A stretch of DNA of 64,000 nucleotides, taken from positions 930,001 to 994,000 of the forward strand of contig NZ_JAZIFY010000001.1 in NCBI RefSeq assembly GCF_036634195.1. The letters run 5' to 3'. How positions within the stretch are numbered: the first letter of the stretch is position 1; each line of letters begins with the position of its first letter. The position numbers were made by a program, and so were the translations under genes. The stretch is from Streptomyces sp. P9-A4. Lineage in GTDB: Bacteria; Actinomycetota; Actinomycetes; Streptomycetales; Streptomycetaceae. The notes under the pieces are model-generated. The model was not told the DNA's origin. It did not search any database and saw nothing but the letters and a program-made list of their open reading frames with translations. Shown here one piece after another: positions 1-8,348 of this stretch.

Positions 1-161
1 ATCCGGGCCGCGAGCCCGGCCTCGACGGCCTGCCGGGCCGCCCTTGCCGCCGCGGTGCGGCGCCAGTAGGAGAAGCTCGAGCGGGCCAGGCCGAGGATGT
101 CGCAGAGCCGCTTCACGCCGTGTCGGCGCTGGTGATCTTCAACGAACTGGTAGCGGTTCAC
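1..161 (-). CDS. IS3-family transposase OrfB, N-terminal part (cut by window edge)
   Basis: The frame opens with a GTG whose last bases overlap the stop of OrfA (GTGA). It reads into the start expected of IS3-family OrfB proteins: a VNRYQFVEDHQRR-like stretch, then KRLCDILGLARSSFSYW. This is the helix before the DDE integrase core, which lies outside the window. OrfB normally supplies the catalytic domain and is made as an OrfAB fusion by programmed frameshifting; the overlap fits that or simple translational coupling. Whether the element is intact cannot be judged from here. Confidence 0.75.
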   Translation of the reverse strand, partial: MNRYQFVEDHQRRHGVKRLCDILGLARSSFSYWRRTAAARAARQAVEAGLAAR

Positions 162-463
162 CAGCGCGTCTCCGTCGCGAAATACCGGGCCGCCTTACGG
201 AGGATGTCCCGCTCTTCCTCAAGCTCACGGATCCTCTTGCGGGCCGCGGCCAGCTCCGCCTGCACGGCGTCGCCGCCGGCCCGCGAGGCGGCCAGCGGCT
301 CGGAGTGGGCGCCAGATCGGAGGCCGTCGGCGGCCCGGATCCAGTTGCGCAGCGTCTCGGTGTTCACCCCGAGATCGGCGGCGACCGACTTGATCGTCGC
401 TCCCGGCCTGGACCGGTACAACGCGACCGCGTCCGCCTTGAACTCGGCGGGGTAATGCTTCAT
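158..463 (-). CDS. IS3-family transposase OrfA
   Basis: About 101 residues, the usual OrfA size. The N-terminal half is a helix-turn-helix domain (KHYPAEFKADAVALY, then SVAADLGVNTETLRNWI) that binds the IS ends. The C-terminal half is a leucine-zipper-like coiled coil (ELAAARKRIRELEEERDILRKAARYFA) used for multimerisation. The ATG at 463 is preferred because GGAG and GGGG stretches lie just upstream; an in-frame ATG at 493 is an alternative. The CCAAAACCCGGGGTCAAGG sequence near 518-536 may belong to the element's end, but the second end is not in the window. Confidence 0.8.
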   Translation of the reverse strand: MKHYPAEFKADAVALYRSRPGATIKSVAADLGVNTETLRNWIRAADGLRSGAHSEPLAASRAGGDAVQAELAAARKRIRELEEERDILRKAARYFATETRW

Positions 464-653
464 CCCCACGGGGACTCCGTTCTCCTGGACCATCAAGATC
501 CAAGTGTCTCCGGTGTCCAAAACCCGGGGTCAAGGTCCGTTGTTCTGGTCTGTAGCCCTTTGCGCTGAGGCGGGCATCACATCTGCCGGGCGGATCTTGA
601 TTTCGTGGGGAGTCGCTGATCAAATCCAGCGTTCCGTTGAAGAGGGAGAGACT

Positions 654-770
654 GTGGGATATCTAATCGCGGCGATCGCCACCGGGATACTGTGGGTCGT
701 TATCCACCGGGCCAGCAGGGATGGTGCCACCTGGGGAGCCGTGGCCGACTGGGCACGCTCCCAGCGGTAA
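654..770 (+). CDS. Small single-span membrane peptide, hypothetical
   Basis: A 38-residue frame starts at GTG 654, about four bases after a good Shine-Dalgarno stretch (GAGGGAGAG). The first 17 residues (VGYLIAAIATGILWVVI) are a clear hydrophobic span, followed by a short polar tail ending in ARSQR. No family is recognised. It lies downstream of the IS3 end in an otherwise gene-poor strip, so it could be a remnant. The ribosome site and span argue for translation, but peptides this short are easily spurious. Confidence 0.35.
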   Translation: MGYLIAAIATGILWVVIHRASRDGATWGAVADWARSQR

Positions 771-1157
771 GGCGGCCGGCTGAGGTTCCCCCGAGATGCG
801 GAGTCTTCGCTACTCGTTGGCTGCGTCCGGGTCGCGGAGGGGCCGGAGACCGCCGGGCAGTCAGACGCTGGACCAGCGTCGATGCCACCGACCGTGTTCA
901 GGACGAGGGCCAGGACGCCGCGCTCGCGCTGGCGTGCAGCCTGCACGCAATGGAAATCGTTTGGACCTGGGTGGACTGGTAGCGAGTTCAGGAGGCCTTG
1001 CGCCCATCCCGGCGGTACACCGCCAACTCCTCGACAGCTGCTGGCTGCTCGACAACGCCGCAGCGATCCCGGCACAGCGCAAGGCCCACTGCGAGTACGC
1101 GAACCGCGTCAGCAACCTCGGCCAGTAACCAAGACCACCCCGTGGCCCCTTTTGGGC
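771..1157. other. Gene-poor strip with a possible decayed gene
   Basis: No intact gene is visible. Two protein-like segments lie in different forward frames: one near 880-982 (ALALACSLHAMEIVWTWVDW before a stop), and one near 1014-1128 (RQLLDSCWLLDNAAAIPAQR before a stop). They could be halves of a frameshifted gene. Neither matches a family I recognise, so this is recorded as probable degenerate sequence beside mobile elements. Confidence 0.3.
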
Positions 1158-1727
1158 TTACCTCGGCGATACCCCTGCCTCACGCGTCATCACGTAGGTG
1201 TTCCCGATGTCGGGATCGCCATAGAAGAAGAACAGCTTCAACTCGTCGTGCTGATCGCGGTCCGCATAGAAGGACCACGCGTATGTCGATGGGGGCTCAA
1301 GAGTCAAGGTGTCAGTGGCCGGCGCGGGAGAACGGCTCTCCACCCGGGTCCGGGCTGTCAGTGCGATTCGGACGACCTGTCCGCCGTCGTCGTCAGCCAG
1401 TTGCCAGGTTCCTGTACCGGAGAGGCGCCAGCCGTCCTCAAAGTCGAAGCCCTGCCCGTCGAGCTCTTCGAAAAGAGCCGTACCGTCGTCGCGAAGCACC
1501 ATGCGGGTCCCCTCGACGTTTTCCCAGCCCCCAGCGACTTCGGCCGCCACGGCGTCGTGGATCCCTGTTCCCTCATAGTACTGATAGGGGCCGGCGCACG
1601 CCGTCAGAGCAGCCAAAACCACCATCAAGCCACTGAGCCTTTTCCAACCTGGCGGTAGTGGGCACGAGTTGGACGCTCCTGCACAACGACGAAGCTCTTG
1701 GTAGACGGTGTCACGACCAAGATCCAC
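1158..1727 (-). CDS. Putative lipoprotein with 5' end replaced by an IS terminus
   Basis: The mature part is a soluble domain of about 145 residues with alternating strands (ENVEGTRMVLRDDGTALFEE, then GTGTWQLADDDGGQVVRIAL), like small secreted beta-rich lipoproteins of Streptomyces. A lipobox-like LAALTAC precedes CAGPYQYYEG. The IS5-family element begins at 1635, so every codon upstream of 1634 is IS sequence. The IS end supplies GWKRL, which forms the positively charged n-region before the hydrophobic stretch. The only in-frame ATG upstream is at 1727, inside the IS. Joining the flanks without the IS gives a stop two codons upstream, so the native start is lost or was deleted. Function unknown. 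Confidence 0.55.
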   Translation of the reverse strand: MDLGRDTVYQELRRCAGASNSCPLPPGWKRLSGLMVVLAALTACAGPYQYYEGTGIHDAVAAEVAGGWENVEGTRMVLRDDGTALFEELDGQGFDFEDGWRLSGTGTWQLADDDGGQVVRIALTARTRVESRSPAPATDTLTLEPPSTYAWSFYADRDQHDELKLFFFYGDPDIGNTYVMTREAGVSPR

Positions 1728-1754
1728 CGTGCTGCCAGGAGCCTCGCGTGCTTA

Positions 1755-2921
1755 CTGACTTCGGCTTGTCAGGGTGACGTTGGGGTGTCGAGGGTCAGGC
1801 CGGTGCCGGCTATGAAGCCGTCGAGGGTCTCGGGCCGGTACTGCAGGCGTTTGAGCCGGTTGCGGACGAGGGCCTCGAGTCGGTCGAGGGCGACCACGGC
1901 GAGGTTGGCCAGGCTGCGCTTGACGTGTGCCCAGACCCACTCCACGGGGTTGAGGTCCGGCGAGTAGGCGGGCAGCAGGAACACCGTCAGCCAGGCACGT
2001 TCGGCGATCAAGTCGCGCATGGCGTGGGAGACGTGGGTGTTCAGACGGTCCCAGACCAGCACGATCGGCGCCTTGACCAGCTGGTGGACGCCGTCGATCA
2101 GCGCGATGAAGTCGCGCTCGCCCATGCTGCGGCGCTTGCCTCTGCCCGCGGGATGGGATCGCAGACGGTGGCACAGCCGGGTACGGGAGCCGGGCCGCAT
2201 GGCGATCAGCCCGGCCACCGACAGACGTCCCGAGCGCCGGCCGCTGACCGTCACGACAGGGGTGCGGCCCCGTCGGCCCCAGGTGCGTCCTTTGGGCGGC
2301 CGGCGGGTGAAGCCTGCCTCGTCCTCGAAGCAGATGTAGCCCCCGCAGGCCGCCCGCGCTCTTTTACCTCCGCCCAGGTCGCCTCCTTCCACGCAGTGAC
2401 GGCCTGCTCGTCGCGCTCAGCGACCTTCCGCGCGGGGACCTGCGGGCTGAAGCCGAGCCGGTGCATCAGCCTCGTGGCGCCCGAGACGCTGTAGGAGAAG
2501 TGGAACTTCCGGCTGATCAGCGTGGCCACCCGCGCCGCGGTCCACACCTGGTCCTCCACCCAACCGTGTTCTGCTGGCCCTGTTCCAGGTACACGGCCAG
2601 TTTCTCCAGGCAGCGCGGGGACAGACGGCATCGAGATCCGCTCGGGCCGCGGGAGGCCAGTGCCCCGGCCCCACCCTCCCGCCACAATTGGTGCCACTGG
2701 TAGGCCGACTTCGGGCTCACCCGCAGTCGTCGCGCGACCTCCGGTGCCTTGACTCCCCGCTCGAACAGCTCGGCCGCCTGGATCCGTACCACTTCCCGAC
2801 GCTCACGGCCCGCGGCGGTCAGCCCGCCCCCATTCGCATATCTCACACACCACCGGGTACAGCCACCGCTCCAGACCCATCAGGGCCTTCGCGAAGGTTC
2901 ACCCTGACGAGCCGAAGTCAG
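1755..2921 (-). mobile_element. IS630-family element, near-complete copy
   Basis: The ends are inverted repeats: CTGACTTCGGCTTGTCAGGG from 1755 and, at 2899-2921, the complement of CTGACTTCGGCTCGTCAGGG. The left end abuts a TA dinucleotide (1753-1754), the expected IS630/Tc1 target. The element is 1167 bp and carries one transposase reading frame on the minus strand, broken into three frames. Confidence 0.8.
1769..2846 (-). pseudogene. IS630-family transposase, frameshifted
   Basis: Three overlapping minus-strand pieces read in order as one IS630 transposase. 2846-2517 encodes the N-terminal helix-turn-helix (VVRIQAAELFERGVKAPEVA, then RRLRVSPKSAYQWHQLWREG). 2697-2251 continues (TAARVATLISRKFHFSYSVS, RLMHRLGFSPQVP). 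2392-1769 holds the DDE core, with FEDEAGF, IVLVWDRLNTHVS and PAYSPDLNPVEWVW motifs. Two frame changes separate them, so an intact protein is unlikely, although some IS630 elements do use one programmed frameshift. Intact inverted repeats mean it could still be moved in trans. Confidence 0.8.
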
Positions 2922-2925
2922 GTAG

Positions 2926-3318
2926 TCAATCGTGATGGTTCGGGAACGGCGGCGGAGCGGTGTGGCCGGCGGGGAGGTTCCCGGTGAACATGAACTCCTC
3001 CAGGGCCGTCACGAGCGCGGTCCGGCTCCTGGTGGTCCAGGTGCCGAGAGGGGTGGGCTCGCGGGTGCTCCGTCCCTTCCGTCCGAATCCGGCGAGTCGG
3101 AGGAAGTCGACGCCGTAGGCCCCCTTGGGATCGCCCTCCGGCTCCCAGCGCGCGTCGAAGCAGAGCCCGTCGTGCACCCGGTGGCCGCTCACCAGCGCGG
3201 AGCCGTAGAACCACTCGATGGTCTCCGGTGAAGGGTCCACGGCGTAGAGGCTGTTGATGTCGATCCGCCAGCCGGGTGCCACGCGCAGGGGCTGCAGCCC
3301 TCGCCAGACCTCGCTCAT
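2926..3318 (-). CDS. Hypothetical passenger protein between two IS630 copies
   Basis: 130 residues, starting with ATG 3318 (MSEVWRGLQPLRVAPGWRID). Codon usage is typical of the genome rather than of decayed DNA. Visible features are a NSLYAVDPSPETIEWFYGSA stretch, a GHRVHDGLCFDARWEPEG segment and a C-terminal helix (RSRTALVTALEEFMFTGNLP). It looks like a small soluble alpha/beta protein. No family is recognised with confidence. The gene sits between a near-complete IS630 copy and a truncated one, in the same orientation as the transposase, and ends three bases from the IS end. It is probably cargo. Confidence 0.6.
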   Translation of the reverse strand: MSEVWRGLQPLRVAPGWRIDINSLYAVDPSPETIEWFYGSALVSGHRVHDGLCFDARWEPEGDPKGAYGVDFLRLAGFGRKGRSTREPTPLGTWTTRSRTALVTALEEFMFTGNLPAGHTAPPPFPNHHD

Positions 3319-3402
3319 GCCGTCCGCCGTCCGTTCGTCCGTCCGGCGGCGCGTTCGCGGGCGTCCGCCGTGATCGTCCCGTCCACGGGGACCACCCTCG
3401 CA

Positions 3403-3626
3403 TGGTAGGCCGACTTCGGGCTCACCCGCAGTCGTCGCGCGATCTCCGGTGCCTTGACCTACCGCTCGAACAACTCGGCCGCCTGCCGCCGTACGGCCTC
3501 CCGACGCTGCCGCCCCTCAGCGGTCAGCCCACCCCCATCCGCATATCTCACACAACACGAGATACAGCCCGCACCCCAGGCCCATCAGGCACATCGACAA
3601 AGATCACCCTGACGAGCCGAAGTCAG
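3403..3626 (-). mobile_element. Truncated second IS630 copy (right end only)
   Basis: This stretch is closely similar to 2698-2921, including the same right inverted repeat (3604-3626). It encodes only the start of the transposase (AAELFERYVKAPEIARRLRV). The rest of the element is missing to the left of 3403. The right end is directly followed by TA (3627-3628). With the left end of the first copy, it frames a unit from 1755 to 3626. Confidence 0.75.
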
Positions 3627-4377
3627 TATCTACCCGTCGTCGATCGACCTGTCCAGTCGCACCCTGCGATATCTGGCCGGACATCTCACCTCCCGGCGGC
3701 AGGAGACCGGCACGCGGTGGCGACGACTGACACCAGGGCGCCAAGCCCTGCTCGCCCTCGCCCACCTGCGGTGTGGTGACACCTACGCCCAACTCGCCGC
3801 CGGATTCGGTATCAAGATCGCGACCGCCTTCCGCTACATACGCGAGGCCGTCGACGTACTGGCCGCCCTCGCCCCGTCCCTGGCCGAGGCGATGAAGACG
3901 ATCCAGATGAAGGCGTTCGTGATTCTGGACGGCACCCTGCTGCCGATCGACCGGATCGCCGCCGACACCCCGTACCACTCCGGGAAACACAAACGCCAGG
4001 GCATGAACGTCCAGGTCCTCACCGACCCGTTCGGACGCCTGCTCTGGGCCTCGCCGGCTCTGCCCGGCTCGACTCACGACCTGACCGCCGCACGCCACCA
4101 TGGGATCACCGAAGCCCTCGCCGAGGCGGACCTCAAATGCTGGGCGGACAAGGCGTACCAGGGAGCCGGCGGGCCTGTCCGGGTGCCCTTTCGCGGCCGT
4201 CGCCTCAAGCGATGGAAGCGTCGTCACAACACCACCCACGCCAAGATCCGCTGCCTCGGCGAACGCACCATGGCCACCCTCAAGGGGTGGCGCCTCCTCC
4301 GGAAGCTCCACTGCAGCACGAACCGGATCACGGACGTGGTGAAGGCGGTCGTCGTCCTTCACCACGCCTCAACGTGA
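3627..4377 (+). pseudogene. IS5-family transposase, start separated from body by IS630 unit
   Basis: The body reads without stops from YPSSIDLSSRTLRYLAGHL through a helix-turn-helix (GDTYAQLAAGFGIKIATAFR) to a DDE-type core. The core has FVILDGTLLPIDR with the first Asp, GSTHDLTAARHHG with the second, and a C-terminal RCLGERTMATLKGWR with the glutamate region. The gene's own GTG CTT lies at 1748-1753 beside the left IS630 end. Rejoining at the shared TA gives GTG-CTT-ATC-TAC-CCG in the correct frame and a protein of about 251 residues. As it stands, the start and ribosome site are 1.9 kb away, so it should be silent. Confidence 0.85.
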
Positions 4378-4395
4378 GGTTGGAAAAGGCTCACT

Positions 4396-4738
4396 GACTC
4401 AGATCACTAGTTCAACCACCGATGGCGGCATCGGTCACCGGGGCGTCCTCGGCCGGGCCAGGCGCCGAGGCCTTCCCAGTTCGACAGCTCCTGCTCGGTG
4501 GGGCGCGGGGCGCAGGGGGGCCGGCCGCCCGGCTCTGCCGGGCCGACCTCGGTGAGGACTTCTCCGGCCCGGCCCGTACACGCACTCTGAGTTTGCGGCC
4601 CCCGGGGCGGTCTGTGTCCGGAGGTTCCGGTGCCGTTCCCGGGGCGGGGTGCTGTCGCAGGGGCTCAGAGTGCGTGGGTCACCGGGGTGGCGGCGAGTCG
4701 CTCTTGGTGCGGGCTCGGGAGCCGGGTGGAGCCTCTGG
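4396..4738. other. Intergenic, no gene seen
   Basis: No reading frame with convincing codon structure or ribosome site is visible between the IS5 right end and the stop of the secreted protein. Much of it is low-complexity GC-rich sequence. Confidence 0.5.
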
Positions 4739-5173
4739 TCAGCAGGACACCACGGCCGAGACGGTCGCGGTCGACGGGGGCCAGCCCCACTGGTTCACGG
4801 AGAAGTTGCCGGTGACCGTCGAGCCGCACGGCGCGGTGGTGACGACGCTGCCGACCGAGGTCGTGCCCGCCTGCACGAGCACGGTCGGGTTGATGGGCGC
4901 GATCGGGGCGCCGCCGACGACCGTGCCGGAGACCGTGAAGCCGACCTGCTGGGGCTGCCACCCGGAGTTGGTCGTGGCTGCGACCCCGTAGAAGCGGACC
5001 TGGTTGCCGGTCACCTCGACACAGGCCCTGGTGAGGAGGATCCCGGGCGCACCGGGGGTGCCGCAGGTGACGACGGCGCCGACCGGCCCGGTCGGCGCGG
5101 CGACGGCTTCCTGGCCGGTGGCCAGGGTAGCCAGGGTCGCAGCGGCGACCGCAACAGTGGCAAGACTCTTCAT
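4739..5173 (-). CDS. Small secreted cysteine-containing protein
   Basis: 144 residues from ATG 5173, with a GGAAGAGGGACGG ribosome site upstream. A Sec signal peptide is clear: MKSLATVAVAAATLATLATG then an AVA|APT-like cleavage site near residue 25. The mature part is Gly/Thr/Val-rich and probably all-beta (GFTVSGTVVGG, GSTVTGNFSVNQWGW). Four cysteines (VVTCG, TRACVEV, TAPCGS, C-terminal VVSC) could form two disulfides. It resembles short secreted proteins of unknown function that are common in Streptomyces. It has its own promoter region with a palindrome at 5213-5226. Confidence 0.75.
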   Translation of the reverse strand: MKSLATVAVAAATLATLATGQEAVAAPTGPVGAVVTCGTPGAPGILLTRACVEVTGNQVRFYGVAATTNSGWQPQQVGFTVSGTVVGGAPIAPINPTVLVQAGTTSVGSVVTTAPCGSTVTGNFSVNQWGWPPSTATVSAVVSC

Positions 5174-5212
5174 GGGGTCCGTCCCTCTTCCGTTGCCCTC
5201 ATCTGAGAGCAA

Positions 5213-5226
5213 TGTGAAATGTCACA
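5213..5226. promoter_or_regulatory. Palindrome upstream of the secreted-protein gene
   Basis: TGTGAAATGTCACA is TGTGA-N4-TCACA, a clean inverted repeat 40-53 bp before the ATG at 5173. The half-sites resemble those of CRP-family regulators, although those usually have a six-base spacer. It could be an operator; no regulator gene is adjacent. Confidence 0.35.
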
Positions 5227-5559
5227 TACCTTGCGGGTAGATCATGGCAGTGCACCGAGGTGGGCGCGCCGGATTCCGAGGGGAAAGGTGTTCTTCTACT
5301 GGTTCCGGCCACCGAACGGCCTGAATGCCGTGTCAGTGGCCACGCAAGAAGCTGCCGCACTCGCACCGATGTCGGCGGCGAAGGACGTAGCCGAACTCAG
5401 ACGCGTTCCGGTGACGTGGCCGCCGGCCCGAGCGGTCGGCCTCCCGCGAGATCGGGAGGGTCTGGCCGCGCCGGCGAGTGGTGTGCATCGTGAAGTGGCA
5501 GGTCACGGGCCTGGTGCGATTCCGTGCCGGGGTGCTCGTGCCGGTCGCGCACGGCAGTC

Positions 5560-6092
5560 TGCCGGGCAGATCGTCGGGCAGGGAGTCTTCGCGGGTTCTG
5601 GCGCTCACCAGCACGCGGCGGGGGCCCGAAAGGAGGCTCCGCGACCCGGCCCCCGGTCCGTCCCGAGGCGGTCTGACCAGCAAGATCCCCCTCGCCTGTG
5701 AGGGCCGGGGCCGCCCGCTCGCCTTCGTCGTGACGGGTGGCAACACCAACGACTGCACCCGGTTCACCGCCATGATGGAAGCGATCCGGGTGCCCCGGAT
5801 CAGACCGGGACGACCCCGCATCAGGCCCGATCACGTCCTGGGAGGCAAGGGCTACAGCCAAAGAGCCTTCCGCACCTGGCTCCGCCGCCGTGTCATCCCG
5901 CACACGATTCCCGAGCGGGCCGACCAGGTCCGCAACCGGGCCCGACGAGGCAGCCGAGGAGGCCGCCCACCGGCCGCGAGGTCTACAAGCAGCGGCAACG
6001 TCGTGGGACGGTGCTTCAACCGGCTGAAGCAGTGGCGCGGTATTGCGACCCCGTACGACAAGACCGCCGAGTCCTTCGAAGCAGCCGTCACC
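5560..6092 (+). pseudogene. IS5-type transposase fragment, frameshifted
   Basis: Two forward frames join to give an IS5-type transposase C-terminal half. One has GAHQHAAGARK near 5600-5632. The other, from about 5671, reads GGLTSKIPLACEGRGRPLAF, TGGNTNDCTRF, GGKGYSQRAFRTWLRRRVIP and GRCFNRLKQWRGIATPYDKT. The N-terminal DNA-binding half and both element ends are missing or unrecognisable. It runs without a break into a foreign fragment at about 6093. Confidence 0.75.
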
Positions 6093-6448
6093 CCCGGATA
6101 CGACTTCCCTGATGACCTGGCCGACCTCCAGGTCCGCCTGCACCGCGCCCGCGCCGAGCACGAGGCACTGGCCCGGACCTTGCCGTGGTCGGTTGAACCG
6201 AGCCCGGCCGGGAAACCAAGATCCACGGGACGACCGGCGCGGTCGTCGAGCCGGGCCGCGAAGCGTCCCCCGGCTGCACCCCCGATCAGCTCGCGGAGGA
6301 CACCCGTCTGCGCACCCTGATCCTCGACCTCTCCGAGCAGGTCCTCACTCACCCGCACTGGGCGACGATCGAACGCGGCCCCGCCCTCGTCGACGCCCGG
6401 ACCGCGCTGAAGGCCACGGCCACGGCTACCGTCGCCGCCGCGGCCTAA
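6093..6448 (+). pseudogene. Remnant of a conserved small actinobacterial protein
   Basis: Fused in frame to the transposase remnant, the sequence becomes YDFPDDLADLQVRLHRARAE then HEALARTLPWSVEP. This resembles a small hypothetical protein often seen in Streptomyces. A frameshift near 6210 breaks it. The rest continues in another frame (TPDQLAEDTRLRTLILDLSE, then QVLTHPHWATIERG, ALVDARTALKATA) to a TAA at 6446-6448. The native start is absent. Function unknown; it is a decayed gene joined to an IS scar. Confidence 0.55.
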
Positions 6449-6459
6449 ACCGGGACGGC

Positions 6460-6816
6460 CTTGCCTGACAAACATCTTGGACGGGTTCGCGTAGCCAGAG
6501 GATGAGTGCGGCAAGGTGGGCGTCAGCCTTGTAGCGGGCGGCGATCGGGCGGAACTGCTTGAGACGGTTAAAGCGGCGTTCGACCGCGTTGCGGGCCTTG
6601 TAGAGCCCGCTGTCGAAGGCCGATGGTCGGTCTGCCTCCGGCCTGTCCGCGCCGAAGACCGTTGGCCTTCTGCTCCGTTCGCTCCGGGCTCACTGCCCGG
6701 ATGCCCCGCCTGCGCGGGACCTGGCGGATGGCCTGGGACGAGTACACCTTGCCTGCGATGACCGCGTCAGGCCTGACGCGGGGGCCGCCCGACGCCAGCC
6801 AGGGGCGCCACACCAC
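6460..6816 (-). pseudogene. Second IS5-type transposase fragment, opposite strand
   Basis: The minus strand reads VRPDAVIAGKVYSSQAIRQV, RRRGIRAVSPERTEQKANG, then, after a frame change near 6620, FDSGLYKARNAVERRFNRLK, FRPIAARYKADAHLAALILW and LREPVQ. This is the C-terminal third of an IS5-type transposase, including the Y-x-x-R-N-x-V-E-R-x-F-x-R-L-K signature. The ends are not recognisable. It differs from the fragment at 5560-6092, so it comes from another insertion. Confidence 0.7.
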
Positions 6817-7107
6817 GGCCGATACAGCTGCCGACCACGTCGGTGACAGGTATCGAGCTCAGGTGACAACTATCGCGCTCCGGCACAACAGCCACGGCCT
6901 TCCGGTCTGGCGCACCCCAGAGGCATAGAATCGAACATGTGAACGATGCAGCGGGGTGGGCTGCGCCGCTCACTCCCCCCGGACCTCCCGCGCCTCCTGG
7001 TCGTGGAGACCTACCAATCCGGGTCGTTGATGATCATCACGGGGCCGCCGAGCGCGCTTCCGGCCAAGGACGATCGACCGGCCTTGGAGGTCGCACGCCC
7101 GGACCGG

Positions 7108-8226
7108 TCACAGCCCGGGGATCCCGTTTCGCCGCATGTGCAGTTCGGAGCGGACGAGTTCGAGGAGACGGCCGGTCCAGTTGCGGCCGTGGCCGCCGTT
7201 CTCGCCCCAGAAGGCCGAGTTGATGTCGTCGTAGATCATGGTGGCGTCGTCCGTCGCGAGCAGGATCTCGGCCAGTTGGGGATGCTGGTCGTACTTGACA
7301 CGGAGCAGTCGGGTCATGACGGCGGCGCGGACGTGCTCCCAGCCCTCACGGCGAGCTGCCGCAGCCGCGAGTTCGCGTGCCGCGAATGCCGTGTCCGCCG
7401 CCGCGATCGCACTGCGGACCTCCGGCTGAGCGACCGACAGGGCCCAGTAGGCGTGGGCGACGGAGGGGTAGACGACCTCCCCGACGGTGAGCGGGGCCGG
7501 GTAGTCGTTGCGCAGTCCGCGGTGACCGGGATCGGACACCGCCTCGTTCGGATACGACTCGAAGAGGTGGATCGCCGGGGCGTAAGCGACCTCCGGTCCG
7601 TCTGCCGGGACGCGCTTTTCGTGCTGCGCACGCCAGTGGGCGCGCTCCTCGAAGTACGCGAGGGCCCTGTCGTACGCCTCCGATGAGACCGGCGGATCAC
7701 TCGGCACGTAGGTCCGACCGCCGGGCCCTGCCACCAGCACCCGCAGCGGCCAGTCCTTGCTGTCCATGTCGCCCAGCACGTAGCGGCGGTTGGAGGCCGG
7801 GACGGCCAGGAACGCGGTGTGTGCGGCGGCGCGGTTCTCCTCTGTCCGATCCGCGAGGAAGACGTCGACGGCGGCCAGGCAACGGTCGGTCGAGTCGGGC
7901 CGCTGGTTCAACTGGTCGATGGTGTCACGGACTTCGGCGACCACCAGTTCAGGGGTGAGCCAGCTCCGCGGCTCACTGAACTTCCAGCGCGCCAGATCGT
8001 GCGCGGATGCCTCGGCGCCGTCCGGGAGGGTGGTGGCCACCCGGCCGGTCCGCAGCTTCTCCTCGAACTCCTCGACGGTGACCAGGCCCCAGCAGTCGAT
8101 GAGTCCGTCGGCGTAGATGAACAAGTCGGTGAGGAAGTAGCTGCCGTTACGGATGAAGGCGTGCCGCCAGGTCCCGGGTATACGGACGCCGTCCGCGGTG
8201 CGATAGGTGATACGTCTGCCGATCAT
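7108..8226 (-). CDS. NADAR-domain protein
   Basis: 372 residues from ATG 8226. The C-terminal part (about 225-368) is a NADAR domain (YbiA/RibX-like, formerly DUF1768): NEAVSDPGHRGLRNDYPAPL at its start, VVYPSVAHAYWALS, then a C-terminal WGENGGHGRNWTGRLLELVR. Family members hydrolyse N-glycosidic bonds in riboflavin-pathway intermediates or remove ADP-ribose-type adducts from guanine. The N-terminal 120 residues (GRRITYRTADGVRIPGTWRH, FLTDLFIYADGLIDCWGLVT) form a separate beta-rich domain that often accompanies actinobacterial NADAR proteins. Here the middle region is long. No toxin partner is adjacent, so a role in detoxification or ADP-ribose reversal is only an inference. Confidence 0.8.
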   Translation of the reverse strand: MIGRRITYRTADGVRIPGTWRHAFIRNGSYFLTDLFIYADGLIDCWGLVTVEEFEEKLRTGRVATTLPDGAEASAHDLARWKFSEPRSWLTPELVVAEVRDTIDQLNQRPDSTDRCLAAVDVFLADRTEENRAAAHTAFLAVPASNRRYVLGDMDSKDWPLRVLVAGPGGRTYVPSDPPVSSEAYDRALAYFEERAHWRAQHEKRVPADGPEVAYAPAIHLFESYPNEAVSDPGHRGLRNDYPAPLTVGEVVYPSVAHAYWALSVAQPEVRSAIAAADTAFAARELAAAAARREGWEHVRAAVMTRLLRVKYDQHPQLAEILLATDDATMIYDDINSAFWGENGGHGRNWTGRLLELVRSELHMRRNGIPGL

Positions 8227-8348
8227 CCCGCGATTGTGCCGGAGCGACCGCGGAGCGGACCTTGATTTCCCGGGGGACGAACCGCAGCGAGGCCTGCGCC
8301 GCTCGGGAGGCCCCCCGCCCGCGCGGGTGCCCCGGGCGGGCTTCCGGG

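Larger units (their letters stand above)
1635..4392 (+). mobile_element. IS5-family element, interrupted by an IS630-like unit
   Basis: Matching ends are visible: GAGCCTTTTCCAACCT at 1635-1650 and its reverse complement AGGTTGGAAAAGGCTC at 4377-4392. Both are flanked by ACT (1632-1634 and 4393-4395), a possible 3-bp target duplication. Removing the insert between 1755 and 3628 leaves an element of about 0.88 kb with one transposase gene, normal for this family. The transposase start is on the left side of the insert and its body on the right. Confidence 0.8.
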
